Shown: piece by piece, positions 11,759 to 24,498 of the stretch
Layout of the letters: each line of letters begins with the position of its first letter
Numbering within the stretch: position 1 is the stretch's first letter
DNA from: Aedes albopictus
Taxonomy: Eukaryota > Arthropoda > Insecta > Diptera > Culicidae
NCBI RefSeq assembly: GCF_035046485.1
Contig: NC_085138.1
Span: 336,247,312-336,311,311, forward strand
Reading direction: 5' to 3'
DNA: 64,000 bases
Translations under genes and position numbers: made by a program
The notes under the pieces: generated by a model
Told to the model about the DNA's origin: nothing
Database searches by the model: none
Seen by the model: the letters and a program-made list of their open reading frames with translations, nothing else

Positions 11759-12639
11759 CAATGGACTGTACCCAGAAGAAATGTGATCGCCGTCGGCATG
11801 GATAAAGAGACGTTTATCCGGCCACTAAGATCACTACTCATCACCAGTGCTAGAGAACCTTGAGTAAAATCGAGTCAGAAGACACAAAAAATGCCATCGC
11901 ATCGCTATTCACTGCGGAGCGAGAGGTTCGCATCATTCTGTACTGCGATGCTTTTGTGTTTCAGTGCAGTGGTTCACGGCAAATATTTCTCTAATGAAAT
12001 TAAAATTTTGGTAAACTTTTTCGTTGATATGATTTAATGTTGGAATGATAGTTGTCCAATATAATCATAAAACACCAAATTAATTATCTTTAGAGGTAAA
12101 GAAAGGCAACGATCCAAGTGTGAGCAAAATGCGATCATTCTGGCGAACTAGCTGTGATTCGGCTCGTTTGACATTTGTTTTGTGTTGGTTCTTCGCTTCG
12201 GCAAACCGTGAACCGCTCTCGCTTTTTGTGTTCGCGAGCACAAGTACAAAGTTTGTATTTGATGTGAATTAAAAATCACATCAAGCACATGATGCTTTCC
12301 ACCCCTGCTCATCACTAATACCCACAAGCCAACGATTTCCAATTAAGAATAACATACCAACCGCGTCGGGAATATATATGCTCCCAACGCGTGCAGAAGA
12401 GAGAGAGAGATGCCATCCATGCATCCCCAGCGACGTGCCTTCAACGAAGCGCTTTCTAACACAATGCACTCCGAATGGGCGGAGCCTATAATTCAGCTCG
12501 CTGTGTTGTTAATTGTGTGGCGCCCGGATGTTGACACCAAGAGCTTGGGACATAAGAGAAAATTTAAATATCAGCCAGTACCGCAGTGTAATTTACAGAT
12601 ATTCAAAGGGAGACTATTTTTTTTCAGTTTCTAGAAGAA
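11759..12639. other. Non-genic stretch, nothing recognised
   Basis: Unique-looking sequence with no supported gene. A short ga-rich run lies near 12400. Confidence 0.35.
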
Positions 12640-13870
12640 TTTAAGGCAAAGTTTTTGACAGAATTTACTCAGTAATTTCTGTTAGAAACCCACTTTAGAT
12701 TGCTTCGGGAATTTCTCCAGGTAAGATGCTGTGATTCACTCAGGATTTTTTGGTGAAATCCATCAGGAAGTCTTCCTGAGAGTTATCTAAGAATATTTTT
12801 AGAACTACTAAGAGCAATTACTGATGAAAAACCAGCTGAAAATGTTAGAAAAATTTCACCATGAATTTCTGAAGAAATCTTAGTAGGAACATCCGAAGGA
12901 ATCCTAGCAAGACTTTCTGCTGGTATTCCGGGAGATGAAGTCATCCTTGGATAAAAACCCTCATTAGATTCCTTCGAGCATTGATGTTGCTCCTGGAATG
13001 CTGCTGGGATTTCTTCAGGTGGTTTGGATTCGTGGTGGATATACTCCAAGAAGCCTTGCAGGTATTCCTCAAGCAATTCCTACTCAAAATCCTCCAAAAA
13101 TTCCTAAAAGAATTCATAAGAACAAAAACTACAGATATACTATCTGAAAATACTTGGAGAAATCCTGGTATGAGTTCCTGAATAAATCCCACCAAGAAAT
13201 TCTAGAGACATTCTTTAAAAAAAATCCTTAAAGAAAAAAATACAGCGGATATTTCTAGAAGAATGTCATCAGGCACCCAGGAGGAATTCCTAGCGGATTT
13301 CTCAAAAGTTTCCTCCAACAACTCCTCTTAGAATTACTTTAGGGATGCCTGCTTGGGGTTTGACCGAAAATTTCTCTTAGGATTGTTCCTAGTTCCTCCA
13401 GGAATTCCTGCTACGTTGCCTTCAGAGATTTCTTCAAGGATTCCTCTGGGAATTGCTCTTGGAATACATCCAGTAATTACCTACTTTCTTCATGAACTCC
13501 TACTAGAAATTGTGAATTATTGCTGAGATTTTTCAAACCATTTTCAGCGAAGTATGGTTCCAACATTGTTCTTGGGAGTCTTCCAAAAATGTATGAACTG
13601 AACTGAAATGTCTATCCCAGGAATCCCAACAGCAGTCCTGGATGAATGTCAGCAGTAGTATCTGGCGATTACAGCAAGACTTGCTGGAATTACATCAGAA
13701 ACTTCTGGAGGACTCCCGGCAAGAATTTCTAGTGTCAATGCCAGAAGAATTCTTGGATGGATCCTCGCAAAAAAAAACTCTGGATGAATCACAAAAGAAA
13801 TTCCTGGAGATTTTATTTTTGATAAATCCCTGGAGAATTTAATGAAGAAAAAATCCCTGGACGAATTACT
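12640..13870. repeat. Degenerate GGAATTCCTGGA-type satellite, block A
   Basis: A loose array of short units built on ttcctggaggaatt, aaatccctgg and variants, with a period near 15 or 30 bp and heavy divergence. It gives spurious open frames rich in F, S, R and N or in L, E and F on both strands. It lies directly upstream of the esterase pair. The same repeat resumes downstream at 18.76 kb. Confidence 0.85.
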
Positions 13871-13899
13871 GGACTGATATGAAATATATTAAGATCATA

Positions 13900-14090
13900 A
13901 GAGCGCACCTGATTTATTGTTAAACCTGTGACTATCACGTTAAGGACCTGGGATCGAATCCTACTCCCAACAAACTTACAAAATGTGAGTGGAGGGGAAT
14001 AAAACCGTAAGTCCTGAGATGCACTAGCCCAGGGCTAAAAAATGTGTTAACCTTCCGTAACTCGCGCGATCGCCTACATCCGACAGTACC
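13900..14090 (+). repeat. Possible SINE remnant
   Basis: It contains a B-box-like gggatcgaatcctactccc at about 13950 and a SINE-like tail, but no convincing A-box. Confidence 0.3.
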
Positions 14091-14301
14091 GCGCTGGAGC
14101 TGTGTACTGCAAACGAGCTTTTATCAACGTGTTGTACAAAATACAACAGCGCGACTATTGGAGGGTTAATAAAGATAATAACACAAAAAACATGAAAAAC
14201 ACATTAACAAAGTTTATATCCCTCAAGAAATGCCTTACATATAGGACACATACTAACTACTTCAAATCCTCTCGCATAGATCACGCATTACCTTTTCCAC
14301 C

Positions 14302-16302
14302 ATGCCGTTACTTTCCAAGCACCTCACCCGTTATGTCGGCCAAATCGTTCAGAAGTCCTTTGCGACCCCAACTCGCACCACATCGGCGTACCTGGTTCAG
14401 AACAGATCCTGTTCGACCGAACCGGATCCAAACCATCCGGTTGTGCATCTTCCCGGTTTGGGCAAGTTGAAAGGATCCCTCACCAAGGGAGCCTGGACCG
14501 GAGTTCCGATCCAGCAGTTCTTGAATGTGCGGTACGCAGAACCCGCCACGGGGGACCGCCGGTTCAAGGCACCCGTTCCAGCTGAACCATGGGAAGGCGT
14601 ACGGGATGTATCGAAACGTAATCGTACTTCACCGTATTATGGGGACTTGAAAAAGATGCCCAAGGATCAGCTTGAGGATGATTTGGAAGATTGCATCAGT
14701 CTGTGCGTGTACACTAAGGATGTAAGTTATTTTGGATTTCTCCAAGCCATGTGAAATTCTTACTATTCTTGATGTATAGCTTTCAGGAAAGAAACCCGTA
14801 ATGGTCTACATCCATGGAGGAGGATTCTACAGCGGCAGTGCCGCTCAACACCCTCCAGAGTATCTCCTGGAGAAGGACGTGGTACTAGTGGTTCCTCAGT
14901 ACCGACTGGCAGCACTCGGTTTCCTATCAACCAAAACGGAAAACATTCCCGGCAATGCCGGAGTCGGCGATGTACTGCTGGCGTTCCGTTGGGTTCAAAA
15001 GTACATCGAACACTTCGGAGGCGATCCGGAGCGGGTGACCGCATTTGGACAATCCGCTGGAGCTGCGATCATATCGGCCTTGACGTTCAGTCCTGTGGCG
15101 GAAGAGTCCCTGTTCAACAAGGTCATTCTGAACTCCGGGGCTGGACTGGCTAGCAGCTGGTCGGTGGATTTCAACTGCGAACGTAATGCAAGGGATATCG
15201 CTAGACGGGCAGGGTTTGATGCGAAGGCACCACTGGAAGAGGTGGAGAAGTTTTTGCTTCAGCTAGATACGTATACATTGTTGAAGTCGTTTTCGCAACA
15301 TATGGTAAGGATAGGGCTGTGATATATTAAACATTCAAAGACTGATATTTTACTCTGATTCTGCAGTGGCAGGGAACTCCCAACGGCATCAACTCCATCG
15401 GAGGACATCGATTCACGATCGGCGGTCCTTCGGGTATCTTTCCAAAAACACCATACGAAGTGATGAAGCGAGGCGGTGGTCGTAAGAATCTACCTATGCT
15501 GACGGGAGTAGTCAAACACGAAGGCACGTTCGCTTTGGTGGATATATTCGCTATACTGGCTCATCAGAAGCTACTCGCAAACAAGCAGTTCATGCAGTAT
15601 GACCTTCTGGAAGAAGTTCCAAGGATTCTCGCGTCAACAGAGACCAGTAACACGTTGGCACCGTTGATCGCTAGATCGATGTTCAACATTGACGATCTTA
15701 AATCTGGAGATCTTCGACGACTCATTCCAGGGTTGATAGATGTAGGTATCCGAAGGTTAATATGCCTAGACACCAAACTCACGAATCTTCATTATAGTAC
15801 TGTGGAGCGGTCATCATAAAGTCTACGGTTCTCCGTTCGGCACAATTCAATAGCCGACACAATCCGGACAACACTTACGTATACAGCTTCGATTACTATG
15901 GCGAGCATACGCGATTCGGCTTTGACCAAGATCTCAGCAAGATTCCGTTCGATGGAGGAGTTCATCACACCAATGACCTGTTGTTCCTCTTCCCGTACCC
16001 GGAAAATGCGAAGCTCAACGAACCGGATACAGAAATCGCTAAAAAGATGGTTGACATGTGGACTTCGTTCGCCATCGATGGAGTTCCAAAATCGAAGGAT
16101 CTACCGGAGTGGCCGGTTTTCAAGGGTAATATCCATTTGGGATTGTAGCAAACGAACAATTACTAGAAGTTGCGCTTACCTCGTTTCAGATGTCTACGGT
16201 CCGTATCTTCACATCAACAAGCAGTTCAGCATCGGTCAAAATTTCTTAGATGAGCTTACGGTTGTGGCAGACGAAACAGCAAGAGCAGCGAAGAGCAAAT
16301 GA
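14302..16302 (+). CDS. Type-B carboxylesterase 1 (five exons, 586 aa)
   Basis: Exons 14302-14721, 14780-15304, 15367-15741, 15798-16125 and 16190-16302 splice in frame at GT/AG sites to 586 aa. It is an alpha/beta hydrolase of the carboxylesterase/cholinesterase family, hydrolysing carboxyl esters. The oxyanion hole HGGGF is at about 152-156, the nucleophile elbow GQSAG has Ser232, the acid is Glu367 (KHEGTF) and the base is His497 (GVHH), so the active site is complete. GNAG (198-201) and FGGDPERVT (219-227) are family motifs. Residues 1-39 lack acidic residues and are rich in Arg, Lys, Ser and Thr, resembling a mitochondrial presequence; no secretory signal is seen. A possible polyadenylation signal aataaa lies at 16485. 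The subfamily (alpha-esterase or glutactin-like) is not resolved. The 14302 ATG is chosen because the paralogue starts at the equivalent place. Confidence 0.9.
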
Positions 16303-16735
16303 GCCCGACAATACGATCCACCAAATATTGTTAATTCGATAAAATTGTAAATATGCTAAGCTTAGATTAAGAAACCGATAAATACAATAAGAGTTAACGA
16401 AACGCTCGCATTAAAATCGTTTTACTTCCGAATCTGCGATAAGACCGAGCTTCGCGGCCGGAACTGTTCCCCGACAACAGCAAAATAAAAGTAATCTACG
16501 TCATCCAAGACCACGTCATTTCAAGGCTTTGATTGCACTCTCCATATCACAGACACGTCAATCTACTAATGGAGGGACAAATCCGAAAGACGCACCCTGC
16601 TAATCCGTCCGAATTAGGCGGAATGGATTCGCTTATCGGGGACACTTTCTTCTGATGTGACTTGACGATAAATGCCAAGGGCAGCTATTTTCTGGGGTAT
16701 TCGTGCGTTGAACTGTAGTCTACGGAGAACCGAAG

Positions 16736-18607
16736 ATGGCTTCGTTTCGTGGCGCTGTGATCAGGAGTGGAATCCTTCAGAAGAGTGTGTTTCAGAACAG
16801 AGCATCGATGTCGGTCGCTTTCTTCTCAACTGACGGGAATGGTAACCCAGTGATTGAACTTCCCGGACTTGGAAAGCTGAAAGGATCGACTACTAAGGGG
16901 GCTTGGAGTGGTACAAACATTTTCCAGTTCCTGAATATTCGTTACGGAGAACCTGCCAACGGTGAACAACGGTTTAAGCCTCCAGTACCGGTGAAGCCCT
17001 GGAATGGAGTTGAAGACGTGTCCACCTATAAACTTGGATCTCCCGTGTACTACTGCATGAAGAAGTACACTCCGGAGCAGTTGGCGCAAAACCAAGAGGA
17101 CTGTATCAACCTTTGCGTCTACACGAAGAACGTCGAGGCTAAAAAGCCAGTTATCGTATATGTCCACGGGGGAATGTTCTACGACGGAGCAGCTCGTCAC
17201 TTCCCGCCCAACTACATAATGGAGAAAGATGTAGTCCTCGTTGTTCCACAATACCGACTTGGACCGCTGGGTTTCCTGTCTACAAGAAGCGAGAACATTC
17301 CCGGTAACGCCGGAGTATTGGATGTGATCCTTGCCTTGGAATGGGTTCAGAAGTACATCGCCAACTTTGGGGGTGATCCAGATCAGGTTACCGTTATGAC
17401 ACAGTCTTCGGGAGCTTGTATGATGTCTGCAATGATGTTCAGCCCGGTCGTCGATACTGAAAAGTTGTTCCACAAGCTGATCGTACAATCAGGATCCTGT
17501 TTCGCTTCTTGGGGCTACGATCAGAATCCAGAAGCAAACGCTCGGCATATTGCAGAACTAGCTGGATACGATTCCAACGCTACGCTAGAAGAGATCGAAG
17601 CATTCTTGCTGGAGCTCGACACCTACAAATTGCTTAAGGCTTTTGCTCAACATTACGTAAGTATTTCCTATTATAAGTTTTCGTTCTTTTGATAACAATT
17701 TTTACACCCCGTAACAGCGTATCGGTATTCAAAAGAAGGGCATCGACAATGTCGGTGGATGTCGTTTGGTCACCGAATGTCCCAACGGTCTATTCCCGAT
17801 CCTACCATATCACACCATGAGAAAAGGTCTTGTGCGGAAAAATCTCCCTCTGCTGATCGGAACAATGAAACACGACGGAACGTTCGCACTACTCGATATA
17901 TTTCTCGTCCTGGCCCAACGCAAGCTACTGGGCAACAAAGCCGTCAACTCCTACTCGATGATCGACGTAGTCAACCAAATCTTGGGCATGGACGATCCGA
18001 ATGGCGTAACCAGCTCTCTTCAGACTGCTCTCTTCTTCGACCAAGCACAACTCGTCGAAGGCAATCTCGCGAAGATGGTCCCCAGCTTCTCCGACCTGGC
18101 AGCCACCTGTCTGATGAAAGGTCCCGCCCTTAAACTGGCCCAAACTAACGCAAAACATCAGCCGAACAACACCTACCTATACAGCTTCGACTACCGTGGC
18201 GAGCATACCCGGTTCGGATTCGGCGTGGACGTAAACCAGTTTCCGTTCGACGGCGGAGTTCATCACAACGATGACCTGATGTACCTGTTTCCGTACCCGC
18301 CGAAGGCTTCGAAGCTCAACGATGCGGACACAGCGATTGCCAAACGGGTGGTAGATCTGTGGACTTCGTTTGCCTGTGAGGGGGTTCCGAGGGCCGAGGG
18401 AGTGCCGGAGTGGCCCAACATGACACGTAAGTAGCTTTGGGGTCACTGGTTGGGAAGTGAATTTAAAGATACGTTGAAATTTCAGGTGTTTGTGGACCGT
18501 ATCTCAAAATCGACACCAGCTGTACGGTGGGCGAAAACTATACAGATGAGTTCAATGCAACTTTACGAGATCCAGCAGCAATCGCCAGGAAAACGAAGAC
18601 TAGTTAG
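16736..18607 (+). CDS. Type-B carboxylesterase 2, altered active site (three exons, 583 aa)
   Basis: Exons 16736-17656, 17718-18426 and 18486-18607 give 583 aa, clearly paralogous to the gene 433 bp upstream and in the same orientation. The fold motifs are kept (GNAG, FGGDPDQVT). Nucleophile Ser224, acid Asp360 (KHDGTF) and His490 (GVHH) are present. Two glycines are replaced: the oxyanion-hole string is HGGMF (Met147) and the elbow is TQSSG (Thr222). Activity may therefore be changed or reduced. Residues 1-32 (starting MASFRGAVIRSGILQKS) contain no acid and end near AFFST, like a mitochondrial leader. Its two introns match the second and fourth introns of the neighbour in position and phase; the other two are absent. 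The frame has no stops, so the gene appears to be under constraint. Confidence 0.9.
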
Positions 18608-18759
18608 TAGATTGATATTGTAAACATTAAGTTATTTATATTGCATTTTTAATTTAATAACAAGTTTAATACAACCATTCTAATTCTAGCGTGCGTAGCT
18701 TTTTCTTTTTTTTTCACTCACTCTCGTTAACAAACACGAGAAAGAAACAGGGAGGATTC

Positions 18760-20705
18760 CAAAAGAGCCCCTGAGTTCCCTGAAGAAATGTCTGAATGCG
18801 CTTCTAGCATGTTAGAACTTATTTGTTCAAATTAAGTCTCAATGACTTCTGCGCAACCAAAACCTGCGCTGTAGAACTTATTGCAAAAAATCCTGATGGA
18901 ATCCCTGAATAAACTCCTGAAGAAAATGCTGTAAGGATTCCTGAAGGAATCCCTGGAAAATGTTTAGGAAACTTCTTCGAGAAATTCCAAGAGAAATTTC
19001 CGAAGGAATACACTATTCGGAAGGAGATCATTAATAAAATTCGTGAAGAAATTCTATCCTACAATCGATGAAGGAAACCCTTGAGGCATTCCCGAGAGAA
19101 TTTCTGAAGGAGTCAATTGATAATTTTTTGGAAGAATGTCTGAAGGGCTTTCTAAAGGATCCCCTTCAAAACATCCCTGGAAAAACTGCTATAGGAATCT
19201 CTAGAGGAGTTCCTGAAAAAATCAATGGATAACTTCTTGAAGGGTTTCTTGGGAGTAAAAAAAAAGAATATCAGGATATATTCCCGAAAAAATCGCAGGA
19301 CGAATTTCTGAAGGAATTTCTTTGCAGGAGCTGCAGGGGGTATTGAAGAAATTTATGGATGGATTCCTGAACAAACTCCTAGAAGATTTTTTGGAGATAA
19401 TTCCTGGTTCCTGTATGCTTTTATCTAAAATTATCTTGAAGAATTCCAATACTAATCGCAGGAAGAGTTCCTCGAAATCTTCAGGTAATCCTGGAGATAT
19501 TCTTGGGTGCACCCCTGAAAAAGATGATGGAAAGATTTCTGAAATTTTCCAAAGGAACCCCTAAATAATTTTTTAAAGAGATTCCGAGAATTCCTGAAAG
19601 AATCACCGAAGGAATTCCTGGAGCAATCCGTGGAAGAGTTCTCGGAGCAATCCCTGGAAAAATGCTTGGAGAAATCTCAGGAGGAATTCCTGAGGGAGCA
19701 ATTTAAGGAGGAGACCATGTAAGAATTACTGAAGAAATCCCTAGAGGAATTCTTATAGGAATGAATTTCTGGAAGAATTCCTGGAGTAATCTCTAGAGGA
19801 AATCTGGGAGCAATCCCTTAAGAAATTTCTGGAGCAATTCCGAGAAGAATTTCTTGATGAATTCCAGGAGAAATCTTTGGAGACATATCTGAAAGGATTC
19901 TTGGAGAACTCCTCAGAAGAATTTCTGGATGAATCCATGAAGCAATTCTTAGAGGAATCTCTTAGAGGGGGAATTTCTGGAGGAATCCTTTGAGAAATTG
20001 TAGGAAGAATTCCTGAAGGGATCCCTGAAGGAATTCTTTAAACAAAATCTTGAAGCAATGAGGATTTCTTGAAAATTCCTTAAGACATTCCTGGATGAAT
20101 TCCTGGAGAAATTTCTGGAAGATTCCCTGAGTAATTCCGGGAGGATTCTCTGAAGAAATTTCTGAATAAATCTTTCGATGAATTTCTAGAGAAATTTCTG
20201 GAGCGATACCTGAGGGATCCCTGAAGGAGTTCTTTAAAAAATCCCTGGAGGAATTCCTGAAGCAATTCCTGGAGGAATCTCTGGAGGAAATCCTGGAGGA
20301 ACTTCTGGACAAATTCCTGGCGGAATCCTCTGAGAAATTTCAAGAGGAATTCCTGAAGAATTCCCTAGAGGAATTCTTGGAGGAATTTTCTGGAGGAATT
20401 CTCGGAGCAATCCCTGGGTGAATTGCTAGAGAAACTTCTGGAGGGATTCCAGGAAGAATTCCTGAAGCAATTTTTGGTCCCTGGAAGTCCCTGGAAGAAC
20501 CCTTGGAGGAATTCATAAGGGGATTCTTGGAGTAATTCCTGGAGGAATTACTTAAAACATTCCTGAAGATATCCCTGAAGGAATTTCTGGAGGAATCTCT
20601 GGAGGAGATCTTGGAGATCCAGATCCCTAGAGGAATTTTTGGGATGGTTTCTGGATAAATTTCGGGACGAATTCCTGGGGAAATTTCTGAAGGAATCGAA
20701 TTTAA
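18760..20705. repeat. Degenerate GGAATTCCTGGA-type satellite, block B
   Basis: Same family as block A, denser and longer, with units such as ttcctggaggaatcc and ctgaagaaatttctgg. It starts about 150 bp after the second esterase. Confidence 0.9.
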
Positions 20706-20983
20706 CGATTAGCGAGCTGATATTGTAACGTGTCACTAGCCTAGCCTAAACATAACTTTTGAAATAGCACTCTGAACACTTTTCGATGCTTCCCAGGATC
20801 AAGAGATATGGTGGATGCAAAGGGATTTTTATCCCCTTTGGGTAGATTTCCCTCCTATCGGATCATGCATTGGTTCCACGCACACATAATTTCCCAATAA
20901 GAATCGTAGGAATTCCTCACACATTGCTGGCTTCGAACAGTTGAGTGCTGGTCTTGGTTATGGGCTTCGGCCGGGTTATGGGT
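20706..20983. other. Short unique spacer
   Basis: No gene seen. The phrase aagagatatggtgga near 20800 recurs at 32150, suggesting a shared dispersed repeat. Confidence 0.35.
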
Positions 20984-21215
20984 TATGGGCTTCGTGGCCG
21001 TGCGGTTAGCGGCGTCAGTCGTCTAGGCGTTTCGTAAGCCTCGGAGTGCGGGTTCGATTCCCGCTCCAGTCGGGGAAAACTTTTCGTCAAACGGAAAATT
21101 CTCCATTGGGCCACTGGGTGTTATGTGTGTTGTCCGTTGTCTCGTGTTAGTGGTAATGTTCAGTCTGTGCAGCATCTGACTGAAGAAGGTGTAGTGTCTT
21201 TTTTTTTTTAGGTTA
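20984..21215 (+). mobile_element. tRNA-derived SINE
   Basis: A-box region gtggccgtgcggttagcggc, B-box gggttcgattcccgctcc, then a body with aaaacttttcgtcaaacgg, cattgggccactgggtgtta and a T-rich end near 21190-21210. It belongs to the same family as the split SINE at 6504-7400. Confidence 0.85.
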
Positions 21216-21429
21216 AAAAAAGCCGAGTATGCGAGTCAAGCTGACGCTACCTATCTTCGTATGTCCTATTTGATTTTTTCGTTTTATTTCCATGGGCAAT
21301 AGGGTTCTAAAATTTGTATTTTTAATCGATATTATTTAAACAATACAAAATTTCATTTTGCATGAAATTTATTAACATTGTTGTTATGATCATAAGGCAA
21401 AGCACACCAAAGGGCAGATTTTATGATGG

Positions 21430-22112
21430 AAATTTCTTTGAAGGTTACAATTCTTGGAGAAATTCTTAAGGGAGTCAATTCCTGAGAAATCCATGGAGGA
21501 TTTCCTGATGGAATGCATATAGAGATCTCAATAGAAATCCCTGGAGGAATTCTTGGAGGAACTCCTGAAGGAATACCTGGAAATATTCCTGGAGCAATCC
21601 TGAGCGCAATCCCTCAAGGTTTTTCTAAAGGAATTCCTAGAAGAATTCCTGGAGCAATTCCTGAAAGAATTACTGTGGACATGCCTCTAGAAATTCCTTA
21701 AGGAATCTATAGACAAATTCTTGGAGGAAACTCTATAGAAATTCGTTGAGGAATCCCTGCATAAATTCTAGGAGGGATTCCTGGAAGAATCCCTACATAA
21801 ATTCTCGGAGGAATCCTTAGAGTAACTCTTGCAGAAATCCTTGAATGAATTCCTAAAAGAATCCCTGAAGAATTCCAAGAGGAATCCCTATAGAAATCTC
21901 TGGAGGAATTTCTTGAATATTCACAGGCATTTAAAAGAGGAATCCCTGGAGGAATGCTTTGAGGAAACCCCTGAAGATATTTCTGGAGTAAAGCCTGTAG
22001 GTTTCTAGGTATGAACTGTAGAACTTCTAGAGAGGAATCTCTATTGGAATTTCTGAAGGAATTTTCAGAGGAATCCCAGCTAAAATTCCCTTAAGAATAC
22101 ATGGGAGAATTC
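21430..22112. repeat. Degenerate GGAATTCCTGGA-type satellite, block C
   Basis: Continuation of the same satellite, separated from block D by a single MITE. Confidence 0.9.
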
Positions 22113-22116
22113 TTAA

Positions 22117-22732
22117 CCCTCTAATACCCAAATTTTTTATTTTAATCTAAACATCATTTTTCGTCATCTAAAATCGATTCAAACATGTTTTGGAAGATGA
22201 TTGTTTTTAATTCTCGATTTTGTGAATTTCGGTTTTTGATTTTTCTAATTTTTATTTTGTAACATCCCTACACTTTTATATTTTTCCTAGAAGCCTATTT
22301 GGGATAGGGATTTTTTGAGACGAAAACATTTTGAGATTTCATGATTATTGTTGAAATATTTTTATTTTTAGTTTTTTTCAAGGAAAATTTTATTTTTCGT
22401 GTAATTTTAAGGAAAATAATTTAAGAGTGTATTCAACCCCCTTAAACTATTTTACTATGTTGGAATGATTTGGGAAAAATTTAAAATATGTCAATTGTAG
22501 CGGTTTAATACAAAATAAACAAAGACTTATAAAAAGTGACTAAAACATCAATTTTTCGATGATTTTCAAAAAATGTAAATAAAGCTAATTAGACACAAAA
22601 AACCATTCTGAGATATACAAAACAGTCCCAAATATCAGCCAAAAATATAAAAATTTAGATTGTCCACAAAATAAAAATTAAAAAAATGCTCAAACTATAC
22701 CCTGTCTAAAGGCGGGGTTGGGTATTAGAGGG
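22117..22732. mobile_element. piggyBac-type MITE, 616 bp
   Basis: The ends CCCTCTAATACCCAA and TTGGGTATTAGAGGG are perfect inverted repeats directly flanked by TTAA on both sides (22113-22116 and 22733-22736), the piggyBac target signature. The interior is AT-rich with no transposase. It sits inside the satellite, so it inserted after the array formed. Confidence 0.85.
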
Positions 22733-22736
22733 TTAA

Positions 22737-23890
22737 ATTCGCGGTGGAATTCCTAGAGTAATTCTTGGAGGAATCCCTGGAGAAATTTCTGGGGGGTATC
22801 CCAGGAAGAATTCATGAGGGAATTCGAAAAGAAATTTCCGATGAATTCCCAGGAGGAGAAACTGAAGAAATCACAGAAGGAACTCTCGAAGAAACCCTGA
22901 TGAAATCCTTAGAAGAGTTCGCGAAGGAACTCCTGTAGGCATCCCTGTAGCAGTTCCAAAAGGAATCCCTGGAGGAATTCCTGAAGAAACCCCCGGGTGG
23001 AATCCCGGAAGCAATCCCAAGATGAATTCCTAAGGGAATCTCGAAACAGTTCATGGAAGAAGTCATGAAGTAATTATTCCTGGTGCAGTTCTTGAATGAA
23101 TTCCGGGAGGAATTCCTAAAGAAATCCCAGCAAGAGTTCCTAGGAGAAATTCGTTAAAATAATTCCTGATGTTGTTTTTGAAAAAAATACAGAAGGAATT
23201 CCCGAGTGAATCTCTGGGGGAATTCTTGAATGCAAGTATTTCTGAAGAAATTTCTTTAGGGGTAACGGAAGCAATACCATGAAAAATTCCTAAGGAAATC
23301 CTAAGAGAGCTTTCTTAACGAAGAAATACCTAGAAAAGGAATCCACGTCTGCAGTGTTTTTTGGACGAATCATTGAAGGCATCCTTAGATGAACTTCTAG
23401 AGATTTTTTGTATAATTTTTTTAAGGAATTCTTGAATGGATTTTTGAATATTTTTTGGTAAAATTTTGTAAAAAAAAAACAGGAAGAAACTCTTACAAAA
23501 ATTTCGAATCATTTCATATGGGATTATTTTAGCAATCTCTAGCGGAATTCTTGAAAAAAATATATGGGGAAATCCGTGGATAAATCTCAGAAGAAATACC
23601 TGCAGAAAACCCTAAAAGGATCTCTGGTAAAATTCCTGAAGGAACCCACAAAAAAGCTGTGGCACAATCACTGGAGGAACCTCTAAATATATCCCATGGG
23701 AAATTCCAGGAGGAATGGCTGGTCCCTAGAGGAGTTCTAGAAGAACACTCTATATAAATCCATGATGGAAGCTATGGGATAACTGCTGGAGGAATTCGTC
23801 GATGCATCCTTGCAGAAGTATCTGTAAAAATTTCTGAAGGAATCGTGCGAGGAATGTCCGGAAAATTGGCATGTTATTTTTCCATGAATA
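22737..23890. repeat. Degenerate GGAATTCCTGGA-type satellite, block D
   Basis: Right-hand end of the satellite, progressively less regular toward 23.9 kb. Confidence 0.85.
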
Positions 23891-24498
23891 AGAATCACAC
23901 AATTTAGAATTTCAACCAAGCTTCTTATTAGGTGTAAAATTCTATGATAAGATTGAAGTGGTACTCTTAGAGATTTAGATACTTGGCTTTGTGGTTTATG
24001 TGGAAACCAAGTTTGATAACTGTGGATGAAATCCTAAATAATTCGAATGGTTTATTTCTTTAGATTTTTTTCTGGAACTCTTAATTATTGATAATCTTGA
24101 CCACGGCCCCCTCTGGCTACGGGCAGAGAGATTTAACTGCATAACTGAGCCGAAATCTTTTGTTTTTTTTACAATGATTTTACATTTTACAATTTATTAC
24201 TGCCTTAAAACTATGTTAGTTTGGAAAGCCGAAGTACTCGCGGCTGTTTCAAGGTTAAGGATTGAGAAGAAAAAATAAAATTGGGAAGGAGGGATTTATG
24301 GGTTTTAAAACTAAATTATTTGCTAACTTATACTAAAACATTGATGGGACAAATTGTCCATATCTGTAACGGAACCAAAAAGAAAGGACTTTATCGGTAG
24401 AAAACGACAAGAAGAGGACAAACGGAAGGGGGGTGACGACAGACAGGGGCGAACAACAAAACCAAAAGGCGGACAACGAAAACAAGGAACGTACTACA

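Noticed and set aside
16826..17488. 220-codon minus-strand frame
   Set aside because: It is the antisense shadow of the first exon of the second esterase.
19753..20736. Several minus-strand frames rich in Ser, Arg and Asn or Leu, Gln and Phe
   Set aside because: They are translations of the GGAATTCCTGGA satellite in alternate frames, without independent support.
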